Positions 44,044 to 52,743 are shown, numbered from the stretch's first letter. The stretch is DNA of 64,000 nt from an uncultured Pelagibacteraceae bacterium (GCA_902517745.1 CABYDS010000001.1:62001-126000), one strand, 5' to 3'. The notes: generated by a model not told the origin, from the sequence alone. Program-made: numbers and translations.

Positions 44044-45264
44044 TTATAGAAAGCCTTGTTCTTTTGCTTTACTCATGTAAGCTGCTTCCACATCTTTTAA
44101 AGCTTGTTCTGCTGACTCTTTACCTTGTAAAAATTCAACAATCTCACTTCCTAATGCACCATGCATTAAACCCATTTGTGGTAACATTGGATATGGTTTA
44201 GCTTTCATTTTAACAGCTTCGATAACTCCAATTGATTTTGGTCCAGGCTTAAAACCTTCAATTAACCAAACAGCTTGATCCGCTGCATCTGCAACCATCT
44301 TTTTGTTAGCAGCTGCGTGTGCCAAAGCTCTAAATGTTGCTTCAGCATCAGCGTCAGATCTATTTTTTGCTAATGTGAAACCGTCCCACCATAAAGTCGC
44401 TGCTGGTATGTTTCCTCCAGCAACTGTTGCTGGTCCAGTTAATTTAGTTGCAGCTGTAATTTTTGCATCACCATCATCATCAAGCAATGTTCCTGATCTT
44501 GATGCCCAAAGAGTCATTAATGCAACATTTCCAGATTCCCATTCAACCTTAATAGCTTCACTATCGTGAGTTAAATAATCTGGGTTACTTAAACCTGCTA
44601 ATTTTTTTAGCATATTTAATGTTGCTAAGCCTTTTGCATTGTTAATGCTTGGCTGAGCAGTTCCTGCCTTAAAGAATTCTCCTCCATGTCCAATGTACAT
44701 GTTAACGAATTCTTCTGCTAAATTCCAACCAGCTTTGTATGCTGCTGCATAAGGATATTGCATTTTACCAGAAGCTCTTATTTTTTCTGATGCCGCAACT
44801 ACTTCCTCATATGTTTTAGGAACAGCTATACCCAATTCTTTTAAAACATCTTCTCTGTAATATAAGTGCTGAGTGTTTGCCATAAAAGCAACTGCCATTA
44901 TTTTTCCATCAATTGTTATCAATTGAGAGTCTTGTATTCCTTTTCCATATTTCTTAACAAGATCATCAAGTGGTCTAATTAAATCTTGGTTCATCAAAGG
45001 AACTATAGAGCTATTTGCTGCAATTCTTGCAGAAAACTCTGATGGATTTGCAGTTAGAGCTGGTACAGCAATTTTATTGTGCTCAGATGAGTGTGTGACT
45101 TTAAAATCTGCACTTCCTTTACATCCTTTAGCAGTTTCCACGAAAGTTCTTAAAGCTGGAAAATCATTAGCTAAAATATTTATTGATCCACTCTTAATGT
45201 TACAATCTGCATAAGCAGAAGTTCCAAAAAGAAGAAACAATAAAGATATTAATATTTTTTTCAT
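44044..45264 (-). CDS. Sugar ABC transporter binding protein (SBP_bac_1)
   Basis: 406 residues from ATG at 45264 (the ORF track's five extra codons include the Shine-Dalgarno gaggga). Signal peptide ends TSAYADC near residue 20. Family words: YYREDVLKELGIAVPKTYEEVVAASEKI near 135 and GGEFFKAGTAQPSINNAKGLATL near 192. Binds a sugar or sugar derivative. A GC-rich 14-base palindrome lies about 50 bases upstream of the start. The genes upstream on the same strand are a MetE-like enzyme and NTF2-like/cupin proteins. Confidence 0.9.
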   Translation of the reverse strand: MKKILISLLFLLFGTSAYADCNIKSGSINILANDFPALRTFVETAKGCKGSADFKVTHSSEHNKIAVPALTANPSEFSARIAANSSIVPLMNQDLIRPLDDLVKKYGKGIQDSQLITIDGKIMAVAFMANTQHLYYREDVLKELGIAVPKTYEEVVAASEKIRASGKMQYPYAAAYKAGWNLAEEFVNMYIGHGGEFFKAGTAQPSINNAKGLATLNMLKKLAGLSNPDYLTHDSEAIKVEWESGNVALMTLWASRSGTLLDDDGDAKITAATKLTGPATVAGGNIPAATLWWDGFTLAKNRSDADAEATFRALAHAAANKKMVADAADQAVWLIEGFKPGPKSIGVIEAVKMKAKPYPMLPQMGLMHGALGSEIVEFLQGKESAEQALKDVEAAYMSKAKEQGFL

Positions 45265-45310
45265 ATTTGTTTCCCTCATTAAATTTAAATTTATGAATGA
45301 AAGGATATAT

Positions 45311-45324
45311 ATTCCCTAGGGAAT
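45311..45324. promoter_or_regulatory. ATTCCCTAGGGAAT palindrome upstream of sugar-binding protein gene
   Basis: Perfect 14-base palindrome with a CCCTAGGG core, 47-60 bases upstream of the binding-protein ATG and 14 bases after the MetE-like stop. It is a good operator candidate for the sugar ABC operon; it could also fold as a short hairpin at the 3' end of the preceding transcript. Confidence 0.5.
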
Positions 45325-45337
45325 TTAAAAGTATTTT

Positions 45338-46465
45338 TTAAATCGCATTTGACGCAAGCTCTGCACCTGCGACCAAAGATTCAAATTTCTTGTAAACAAT
45401 ATTTTCATCAACATTTCCAAAGCCTGCAAAAGTACTAAATCCACAATCACTTCCAGCCATCAATTGATCTTTATCAATTACTTTTGAATACTGAATTATT
45501 CTATTTTTTACTAACTCTTCATGCTCTATGAAGTTTGAGGTTGAGTCTATTACACCAGGAACTATTACTTTATCATTAGGAAGTTTAATATTCTCAAAAA
45601 CCTGCCATTCATGAGCATGTCTTGGGTTCGAGGCTTCAATTAAATAAGTTTGGATATTTGCTTTTAAAGCAATAGGTAATATTTTTTCTAATTCAATATC
45701 GTGAAGATGTGGTCCTTCATAATTTCCCCAGCAGATATGCATTCTCAACTTAGAGGCATCGATATCTTTGGTTGCTTCATTAAGACATTCGATTTGTTTT
45801 TCAGCTCTAACCAAAAATTCTTCATCTGATACATTTTTAAAAGTCATATGTCTTGCTAGTGCAAGATCTGGGCAATCAATTTGCAATAATAAATCATTCT
45901 TTGTTATTTCATCGTATTCAGTTTTCATCATTTTTGATAATGCCTCTAAATAATCATCATCATTTTTATAGAATTTGTTTGGAAGGAAATTTGAAATTAC
46001 TCCTGGTGATGCAGAGTTAATAAATCCTTGAGGATGGTTATTTTTTTTTAACGCTGATTTTAAATTACTGATATCTTTAGTAAGAGACTCAGTATCTTTG
46101 ATTTTTAAATCAGCAGTACAACATGGTCTTGTATAAGTAGGCGTACCCCCTGATTTTGCAATTTTTTCTTTATATGATGGAAAATCATCCAAGTCTTTAG
46201 GAGCTCTTCTTTCGCTTTCACCGCTAAAGCCATGTAAACGATCCTTGACGTAGGTAGCGTAGCTTATTTTTGACATTTCACCATCACTTATAATATCAAT
46301 TCCGATATCAATTTGTTTTTTTACAATTTTGTTTACATCTTCTTCAATTATCTGATCAAGTTCTCCTTGATCAAATAATTCATTTTTATCTTTTTTAAAT
46401 AGTATCTCAGATAGCTTTTTTGATCTTGGCAGACTTCCAACATGTGTGGTTTTAATTTTATTCAT
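45338..46465 (-). CDS. MetE-like cobalamin-independent methyltransferase (C-terminal catalytic domain only)
   Basis: 375 residues from ATG at 46465; an upstream ATG at 46492 would overlap the previous gene. THVGSLPRSKKL at the start is the substrate loop. Zinc ligands of MetE are recognisable: His and Cys in RMHICWGNYEG, Glu in IEASNPRH, Cys in AGSDCGFSTFAGFG. The N-terminal half of full-length MetE is absent, as in YxjG/YxjH-type or archaeal proteins that use other methyl donors. Its operon with NTF2-like and cupin genes suggests demethylation of, or thiol transfer to, a catabolic substrate rather than methionine synthesis. Confidence 0.85.
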   Translation of the reverse strand: MNKIKTTHVGSLPRSKKLSEILFKKDKNELFDQGELDQIIEEDVNKIVKKQIDIGIDIISDGEMSKISYATYVKDRLHGFSGESERRAPKDLDDFPSYKEKIAKSGGTPTYTRPCCTADLKIKDTESLTKDISNLKSALKKNNHPQGFINSASPGVISNFLPNKFYKNDDDYLEALSKMMKTEYDEITKNDLLLQIDCPDLALARHMTFKNVSDEEFLVRAEKQIECLNEATKDIDASKLRMHICWGNYEGPHLHDIELEKILPIALKANIQTYLIEASNPRHAHEWQVFENIKLPNDKVIVPGVIDSTSNFIEHEELVKNRIIQYSKVIDKDQLMAGSDCGFSTFAGFGNVDENIVYKKFESLVAGAELASNAI

Positions 46466-46470
46466 AGTTT

Positions 46471-47430
46471 TTACATTAATATTTGTTTCCAAATAGCTAC
46501 TTCATCAAATAATACCCATTCTCTTATTATTTTATCATCTCTTAATTCTGCATGATTTATACCCATTATAAATAAATCTTTGTCAGTCTTTTTCCCAAAT
46601 TCTTCACTGTCTTTAGAGTGCTTACCACTTAAAAACCATCTGATTGTTGCTTTTTGATTGTTATTTTTTTCATCTAATGATGCAACATGTTCGATTGTAA
46701 ACTTTATTTCAGAAAATATATTTTTTAAAGAGCTCCAATATTTAATTATATCTTCACTGCCATTTCCAACTTTATTACTTGGCCAAAATAGACTCGCTGC
46801 TCTATCATAATCTTCAAAATCATAATCATTATTAAATATTTTCTTTAAAATATTGGAATATATATAACCTGATGAAACTTCATTAACTTTTACTGGAGTA
46901 TAATCTGATTTTTTATCAGAAGATCTATTAAAAACTTTGATAGCTTTAGATACCCCACCTTCTTTATCAATTAAATGCCTTGCAAATTGCGCAGGTGTAT
47001 AACCTAGCTGTCGAACCATTGCACCTTGATCTCTCACAATCCACTCATCATAAACCTGATTATTTTTACATGCACAGTCAGCTATAACTCTATAAACAAT
47101 TTTGTTTCCTGTTTTTTTTCCGTAATACCCGTCATTTAAATGTGTAGCTTTGCTCAGAATTCTGTGAGATGAATGATATCCTTCATCGTCATTTCCACTC
47201 CAAATTACATCTTCACCTAATAATTGTCTGTCTGGAAATTCGTCTAAAGTTTTATAAGTTGCATCAATAACAGGTTTAAAACCATAGGTTATTCCAAAGG
47301 GTGATCTTACAGGGATATTCTCTGAATAATATTTAGATATCGACTCGACATCTTTCCCTTCCCAAATTTGTTTAGTAATTTTTAAAATGTAATCAGTTAA
47401 ATTTTTATAATTACTATCAAATCCTTTCAT
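46471..47430 (-). CDS. Double NTF2/SnoaL-like protein (cluster copy 1)
   Basis: 319 residues containing two SnoaL-like halves. The first opens ILKITKQIWEGKDVESISKYYSENIPVRSP near residue 16 and continues EFPDRQLLGEDVIWSGND; the second has DRAASLFWPSNKVGNGSEDIIKYWSSL near 210 and ends AELRDDKIIREWVLFDEVAIWKQI. Single-domain SnoaL/ester-cyclase proteins are half this size. It overlaps the bicupin stop by one base. No signal peptide. Enzymatic role unknown; a cyclase, lyase or isomerase on a ring substrate would fit. Confidence 0.75.
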   Translation of the reverse strand: MKGFDSNYKNLTDYILKITKQIWEGKDVESISKYYSENIPVRSPFGITYGFKPVIDATYKTLDEFPDRQLLGEDVIWSGNDDEGYHSSHRILSKATHLNDGYYGKKTGNKIVYRVIADCACKNNQVYDEWIVRDQGAMVRQLGYTPAQFARHLIDKEGGVSKAIKVFNRSSDKKSDYTPVKVNEVSSGYIYSNILKKIFNNDYDFEDYDRAASLFWPSNKVGNGSEDIIKYWSSLKNIFSEIKFTIEHVASLDEKNNNQKATIRWFLSGKHSKDSEEFGKKTDKDLFIMGINHAELRDDKIIREWVLFDEVAIWKQILM

Positions 47431-48368
47431 TAGATCTGACTAACAAAATTTAAAATACTATTTTCTGAATTATTACAAGAGATATCTATTTTGCTACTCA
47501 AAGGAACTGAAAAAGTGTCTCCTTTTTCTAATTTTATATTTGAGTTTCCTATTACTATTTTCCAATTACCTTCTTGAGCAAAAAGAACGGTAGGCTTTAT
47601 ACATTCAATACCCTTAATTTCGCCAGATATAGAATTTAATGTTGTTAAATTAAATCCAGTATCTTGTTTGATTGAAGGTTCATAAGTTTTTTTATTAAAT
47701 TTGTTTCCTAATACTTGATATAATTTAATACCATTAACTTCATCGCTAATATTGTTTTGTTTATTTCTATAAATATTTTTTTCTAATTCTTCTGGCAAAT
47801 AATTATCAAATCTTTCTAATTCATCTTGAGTGATAGGCTCTATCATCTTTCTACCGTTAGGCACTTCAACCTTTTTTAAATCTATTAACGAATTATCATC
47901 AAGCAATGCCATACCGGTCTCTTTTGCCTTTTTTAAAATTTCTGGAACCCATGTTATTATACCAGGATCATCACCGCCTAATACAACAAACATCAAACTT
48001 TCTTTATCTCCAACATTTTCAAATGCTCTGAACATATTTGTAGGCATTGAAATTATATCGCCAGCTTCTAATATTGTTTCTTGTTTTCCATCAGCGCCCC
48101 AATAAAATCTCCATTTACCTGAGTAAATTACAAATACTTCAGCCGTAGTATGACTGTGAAGACCAGATCCATTTTTTGGCATAGCACTCACTGCTCCTAA
48201 ATTATACCCATGTAAAGACTGTATTTTTATTAGTTGTTTGGTGTCTTCAGCGACACCACGTCCAATAATTGTATAATTTTTTCTTTCTTTATGACCTTCT
48301 AATCTACCCTCTACAAAAGGGAGGCTACTCGGAACGAGCTCATTAAATTTTGCCAATCTATCAATCAT
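47430..48368 (-). CDS. Bicupin protein
   Basis: 312 residues. The first cupin has MPKNGSGLHSHTTAEVFVIYSGKWRFYWG near residue 62 with HxH and Glu ligands and EAGDIISMPTNMFRAFENVG near 100. The second half, near residues 210-312, keeps the fold (LEKGDTFSVPLSSKIDIS) but has no HxH, so only the N-terminal cupin likely binds metal. First gene of the leftward MetE-like/NTF2 operon, divergent from another double-NTF2 gene across a 41-base promoter with a perfect palindrome. Confidence 0.82.
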   Translation of the reverse strand: MIDRLAKFNELVPSSLPFVEGRLEGHKERKNYTIIGRGVAEDTKQLIKIQSLHGYNLGAVSAMPKNGSGLHSHTTAEVFVIYSGKWRFYWGADGKQETILEAGDIISMPTNMFRAFENVGDKESLMFVVLGGDDPGIITWVPEILKKAKETGMALLDDNSLIDLKKVEVPNGRKMIEPITQDELERFDNYLPEELEKNIYRNKQNNISDEVNGIKLYQVLGNKFNKKTYEPSIKQDTGFNLTTLNSISGEIKGIECIKPTVLFAQEGNWKIVIGNSNIKLEKGDTFSVPLSSKIDISCNNSENSILNFVSQI

Positions 48369-48395
48369 ATTCTTGTTATTTATCTCTATTTAAAT

Positions 48396-48411
48396 ATAAA
48401 TTGCAATTTAT
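48396..48411. promoter_or_regulatory. Perfect 16-base palindrome in the bicupin / double-NTF2 divergent promoter
   Basis: ATAAATTGCAATTTAT, perfect over 16 bases, fills much of the 41-base divergent space and runs into the ATG of the rightward gene. A dimeric repressor bound here would block both directions. No regulator gene adjoins it directly; the nearest is at 52.7-53.7 kb. Confidence 0.55.
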
Positions 48412-49498
48412 GCAAATAGAACAATTTGATACAGGTCTTAAAATTAAGAAAAACATTGAAGATGTAGAAATTACTCCTATCCAAAACTTAAATAATAAAA
48501 AATTTGTTATTGAGAATTTTAAAAATGTTTATGGATTAAAAAAGATTAATCTTAAAAAAAATTTACTAAATATATTTGACAAAGATATCAAAGTTAATTG
48601 TTTTGAACCATTAAATGAATTTAATGGCATAGATAATTTTATAGAAAAATTTTGGAATCCTTTATTTGATGCATTTCCAGACATCGAAAGAAGAGAAAAT
48701 ATCATCCTTGGAGGCTCTTTTAGAGACAAAGTCCAAGTTGGTTCTTATTCTACTTTATCAGGTTTCTTTTTAAAGCCCTGGTTAGGTATAAAACCAAATT
48801 TTAAAATGATTAATCTTAAATGTTGTGAAATTCATGAAATTAAAAATGAAAGAATTATTGAAAGTCATATCTTAATTGATGTGATGGATTTTTTAAGACA
48901 AGCTGACAGATGGGTTATTAATCCATCAAGAGGATCCGAAGGAGCATGGTTACCTCCGTTTAATACAGATGGAGTAAATTTTTTTGAAGAAGACATGAGT
49001 AAATCTAAAAATTCATTACAACAGGCTTTGAGCATGAATAGAAGTTTAGATATTAAACCTGAGAAAGAAAATATTTCTAAAGATGAATTAAGACAAAGGT
49101 TAATAAATCATCCTCAAAAAGAGTTTTGGCACAAAGATATGATTTGGTACGGTCCTTGTGGAATTGGAACATCAAGGTCATTAGAAGGATTTGTAGATAT
49201 GCATCAGCTACCTTTTAGAAAATCATTTTCTGAGAGAAATTATTGGGAATTAGGACATTATTGCGAAATTGGAGATGGAAAATTTTCTCTATGTGGTGGA
49301 TGGCATAGTTTAAAGGCAAAGTATGGATCAAATGATTGGCTTGGGTATACAGCAGATAACCAAGACGTTGTTATGAGAGTAATGGATTTTTATCATCATG
49401 ATGAAGGATTAATTAGAGAGAATTGGGTACCTATAGATGTAGTTCATATTTTAAAACAAATAGGTATTGATGTGTTTGAAAAAATTAAAAATACTTAG
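48410..49498 (+). CDS. Double NTF2/SnoaL-like protein (cluster copy 2)
   Basis: 362 residues from ATG 48410 (the track adds 20 codons from the divergent gene). Two NTF2-like halves: the first with FIEKFWNPLFDAFPDIERRENIILGGSFRDKVQVGSYSTLSG near residue 80, the second with KEFWHKDMIWYGPCGIGTSRSLEGFVDMHQLPFRKSF near 244. It is rich in Trp and His in the second half. It resembles the 319-residue neighbour in architecture, so both probably act on the same substrate class. Function unknown. Confidence 0.78.
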   Translation: MQIEQFDTGLKIKKNIEDVEITPIQNLNNKKFVIENFKNVYGLKKINLKKNLLNIFDKDIKVNCFEPLNEFNGIDNFIEKFWNPLFDAFPDIERRENIILGGSFRDKVQVGSYSTLSGFFLKPWLGIKPNFKMINLKCCEIHEIKNERIIESHILIDVMDFLRQADRWVINPSRGSEGAWLPPFNTDGVNFFEEDMSKSKNSLQQALSMNRSLDIKPEKENISKDELRQRLINHPQKEFWHKDMIWYGPCGIGTSRSLEGFVDMHQLPFRKSFSERNYWELGHYCEIGDGKFSLCGGWHSLKAKYGSNDWLGYTADNQDVVMRVMDFYHHDEGLIRENWVPIDVVHILKQIGIDVFEKIKNT

Positions 49499-49552
49499 AT
49501 TTAAATAAGTTTATAGTTTTTGAGTGTAATAGAAAAAAATAAAATTATTTAT

Positions 49553-50839
49553 TTAGTTAGAGAAACCATACTTTCTAAGTCTCACATCACCAGTTCTAGC
49601 ATGAGCCTCCATACCTTCATATCTAGAAATTCTAGCTGCTGCAGCACCAACTTCTTTGTTAGATTCTTTATTCATCTTTTGGTAAGTAACTGTTTTTATA
49701 AATTTTCCAACGTATAAGCCTCCAGTATATTTTCCTGCACCTTTTGTTGGTAGAATATGATTTGGTCCAGAGCATTTATCTCCATATGCAACTGTTGTTT
49801 CTTCACCTAAAAATAAAGAACCATAATTTTTAAGATTTTTTAAATACCAGTCTAAGTTTTCAGCTTGAACCTCCAAATGTTCAGGTGCATATTCATCACT
49901 CACTTTCATCATTTCTTCTTTGGTATCACACATAATTACTTCTCCATAATCTCTCCATGCAGCATCAGCATTATTTCTATTATGTTCAGGTAGTTCTTGA
50001 ATAATTTCTGGAACTCTTTTCATAACATAATCACATAAAGATTTATCAGTAGTGTAAAGCCAAGCTGGAGAGTCAGGACCATGTTCAGCCTGTCCAACTA
50101 AATCATAAGCGATTATTTCTTTGTCAGCTGTATGATCTGCAATAATGCCTATTTCGGTTGGTCCTGCAAATAAATCAATTCCAACTTTTCCAAATAAAAT
50201 TCTTTTAGACTCTGCTACAAATTTATTTCCAGGTCCAACAATCATATCTACTTCAGGATTACCAAAGCAACCATAAGCTAGAGCACCAATTGCTCCTATT
50301 CCACCTATATTCATAATTACATCTGCACCACATAGGTTAGCTGTATAAATTATAATTGGGTTTGCACCATTTGAATCTTTTGGTGGACTTGTTGCAATTA
50401 CATTCTTTACTCCTGCAACTTTTGCAGTTGTGACACTCATTATAGCAGAGGCGATATTATTGTATCTTCCACCAGGAACATAACACCCAACAGTATTTAC
50501 AGGTATTAATTTTTGTCCCGCTATTAAACCAGGTGATAATTCAACTTCTGAGTCTTTTCCAAGATTTTCAAGCTGGTGTTCTGCAAACTTCCTAACTCTT
50601 TCATGAGAAAACTGAATATCGTCTTTAATCTTTTGATCTAAAGTTTTATTTATTTCTTCAATTTTTTCTTTGCTAACAATTATATCACCTTCATAATTAT
50701 CAAATTTTTTTAAAATATCTTTGACACCTTGATCTTTAGTTTTTTCTAAATCTTTTAAAATAGAACTTACCTTAGTTCTTGTTTCATCTTCTCCTGTAAA
50801 TGCAGTTTTTTCAGCTTTTTTTATATAAGTAATTGCCAT
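49553..50839 (-). CDS. Histidinol-dehydrogenase-family enzyme, HpsN-like (sulfopropanediol dehydrogenase candidate)
   Basis: 428 residues. HisD fold words are present: IPVNTVGCYVPGGRYNN near residue 113, MIVGPGNKFVAESKRILFGKVGIDLFAGPTEIG near 200, QAEHGPDSP near 246 (zinc ligands Gln and His), EYAPEHLEVQ with the catalytic Glu-His near 330, GDKCSGPNHILPT near 360 and EAHARTGDVR near the end. AEHGPDSP, GGLYVGKFIKTVTYQ and the short YGEVI segment match my recollection of HpsN, the 2,3-dihydroxypropane-1-sulfonate dehydrogenase, better than biosynthetic HisD. It is probably a zinc NAD-dependent alcohol dehydrogenase on a small acid or sulfonate. Confidence 0.82.
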   Translation of the reverse strand: MAITYIKKAEKTAFTGEDETRTKVSSILKDLEKTKDQGVKDILKKFDNYEGDIIVSKEKIEEINKTLDQKIKDDIQFSHERVRKFAEHQLENLGKDSEVELSPGLIAGQKLIPVNTVGCYVPGGRYNNIASAIMSVTTAKVAGVKNVIATSPPKDSNGANPIIIYTANLCGADVIMNIGGIGAIGALAYGCFGNPEVDMIVGPGNKFVAESKRILFGKVGIDLFAGPTEIGIIADHTADKEIIAYDLVGQAEHGPDSPAWLYTTDKSLCDYVMKRVPEIIQELPEHNRNNADAAWRDYGEVIMCDTKEEMMKVSDEYAPEHLEVQAENLDWYLKNLKNYGSLFLGEETTVAYGDKCSGPNHILPTKGAGKYTGGLYVGKFIKTVTYQKMNKESNKEVGAAAARISRYEGMEAHARTGDVRLRKYGFSN

Positions 50840-50898
50840 TATTTTTCCTCTAATTTTACAAATGTTTAAATTATATAAGATGTTTATTCAATAAAAGT

Positions 50899-51810
50899 TT
50901 AATCTAAAGCAACAACAGCTGCAGCTATAGAAGCAAGTCTTGCTGTCGCATCATCTGATCTACTTGTTATAACAACAGGTACTTTACCTCCAACAACTAC
51001 GCCTGCTGCACATGCTCCCATAAAATAAATCATCATTTTTACAAGTGCATTTCCAGTTTCGACATTTGGAACTAATAATACATCAGCTTCCCCAGCAACT
51101 ATATTCTCAATTCCCTTAATAGAAGCAGATTTTTTTGAAATACTATTGTCAAATGCTAAGGGTCCAAAAATATCAGCATTAAAATTTTCTTTACTCGCTA
51201 ATTCAGTTAATTCTTTAGCTTCAACCGAACTCTGCACACTATTAATAACTTCTTCTGTTGCTGAAAGGATAGAAATCTTTGGTCTTGGAATATTAATTCT
51301 ATGACTAAAATCTATAACATTTCTTAAAATATGCATTTTAGTTTTTAGGTTAGGAGAAACATTCAATGCTCCATCGGTTATGATTAATGGTTTGTCATCT
51401 TTTTGTAATGTCATATGCCAAATATGACTTAGTCTTGTTTTACCAATTAATTTATATTCTCTTTTAAGAACTTCTTTCATCAATATATCAGTATGAATAT
51501 GTCCTTTTACAATAATTTTTACTTTATCTTCCGATGCAAGTTTTGTTGCAATACTTGCTGTATTATTTTCAGCTGGCTCATTAATTATTTCAAAATTTGA
51601 TATATCAAATTTAAGCTCATCTGCGCATTCTTGTATTTTTTGTTTATCACCTATTAGTATTGGGGTGATCAATTTTTCAGAGACAGCATCCATTACCGAC
51701 ATCATTGGTAATTTTTTACCCGCATTTACAATGGCTGCTTTTACTCCTCTTTTTTGATGAGCTATGTTAAGTAGATTAACAGGGCAAACTGTGGATTTAT
51801 CAGATAACAT
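50899..51810 (-). CDS. Phosphate acetyl/butyryltransferase family protein
   Basis: 303 residues of the PTA/PTB fold: TPILIGDKQKIQECADEL near residue 49, VKGHIHTDILMKEVLKREY near 105, ITDGALNVSPNLKTK near 143, and VETGNALVKMMIYFMGACAAGVVVGGKVPVVITSRSDDA near 252. Exchanges an acyl group between CoA and phosphate. No acetate-kinase partner adjoins it. In sulfonate pathways such an enzyme converts acetyl phosphate from Xsc to acetyl-CoA, but no xsc is in the window. Same strand as the HpsN-like gene, 59 bases before it. Confidence 0.86.
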   Translation of the reverse strand: MLSDKSTVCPVNLLNIAHQKRGVKAAIVNAGKKLPMMSVMDAVSEKLITPILIGDKQKIQECADELKFDISNFEIINEPAENNTASIATKLASEDKVKIIVKGHIHTDILMKEVLKREYKLIGKTRLSHIWHMTLQKDDKPLIITDGALNVSPNLKTKMHILRNVIDFSHRINIPRPKISILSATEEVINSVQSSVEAKELTELASKENFNADIFGPLAFDNSISKKSASIKGIENIVAGEADVLLVPNVETGNALVKMMIYFMGACAAGVVVGGKVPVVITSRSDDATARLASIAAAVVALD

Positions 51811-51894
51811 ATGAGTTTAAATATTTGTTATGGTTCTAAATATCAATATTTTTTATTACGTTCGATATAAAAATAGTTTAAAATTGAACAAACG

Positions 51895-52743
51895 ATGGAG
51901 ATAGTTACAAAAATTGCACCTATAGCGTTAGCCCTTATAATGTTAGGTCTTGGATTGGGCTTATCAACTAGAGATTTTTTAAGAGTTATAAATAATCCAA
52001 AAGATTTTACAGTCGGAATAATTTGTCAATTAATCCTTCTCCCAATCGTCGCTTATATTTTACTTTTAATATTAAGATTACCAGTTGAATTAGCTTTAGG
52101 ATTAATGATTATTGCTGCTGCTCCTGGAGGAGTAACATCAAATGTCTTAACAAAATTTGCAAATGGAGATGTTGCATTATCTATTTCGTTAACAGCAATA
52201 GGTAGTTTAATTAGTATTTTTTCTGTTCCATTTATTGTTTTTTCTTCAGCCAAATTATTAGGTGTAACTGATTTATCCTCAGATATTACGATGACTGGTA
52301 TTGCTCTTAAAATGGCACTAGTTGTAACTGTGCCAGTAATTCTTGGAATGATAATTAGAAGTTTCGCTGAAAACTTTATTTCGTCTAATATTAATATTGT
52401 AAATAGAATTACAGGCATTTTATTTATTGTTGTATTTGCAGCAATATGGATTGAGGAAAGAGAAAATATAATATCATACTTAGGTCAAGCGGGTTTAGCT
52501 GTTTTAATATTAAACGTAGTCATGATGACTTTGTCATTTTATATTGCAAAAGGTTTTGCAACTGGAATACCACAGAGAAAATGTATTTCTTTAGAATGTG
52601 GATTACAAAATGGAACATTAGCTGTATTTGTAGCAACACAAATTTTCAATGATGTCGCTTACATGGTTCCCACCGCTGCTTACGCATTAATAATGTATAT
52701 AACTGGATTTATATTTATATATATTCTTAAAAATTCTAATTAA
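51895..52743 (+). CDS. Bile-acid:sodium symporter (BASS) family transporter
   Basis: 282 residues, nine to ten helices. Family words: LGLGLSTRDFLRVINNPK near residue 20, AAPGGVTSNVLTKFANGDVALSISLTAIGSL near 74 and CGLQNGTLAVFVATQ near 235, the crossover helices that bind sodium. Imports an organic anion with sodium. Divergent from the phosphotransacetylase-like gene and convergent with the regulator gene (8-base overlap). Substrate unknown. Confidence 0.9.
   Translation: MEIVTKIAPIALALIMLGLGLGLSTRDFLRVINNPKDFTVGIICQLILLPIVAYILLLILRLPVELALGLMIIAAAPGGVTSNVLTKFANGDVALSISLTAIGSLISIFSVPFIVFSSAKLLGVTDLSSDITMTGIALKMALVVTVPVILGMIIRSFAENFISSNINIVNRITGILFIVVFAAIWIEERENIISYLGQAGLAVLILNVVMMTLSFYIAKGFATGIPQRKCISLECGLQNGTLAVFVATQIFNDVAYMVPTAAYALIMYITGFIFIYILKNSN

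Noticed and set aside
45265-45337. SAM-type riboswitch near the MetE-like gene
   Set aside because: The space is downstream, not upstream, of that gene, is only 73 bases and holds a simple palindrome; the gene's own upstream side is coding DNA.
52053-52418. 121-residue minus-strand ORF inside the BASS transporter gene
   Set aside because: Antisense shadow; the transporter motifs on the plus strand are decisive.
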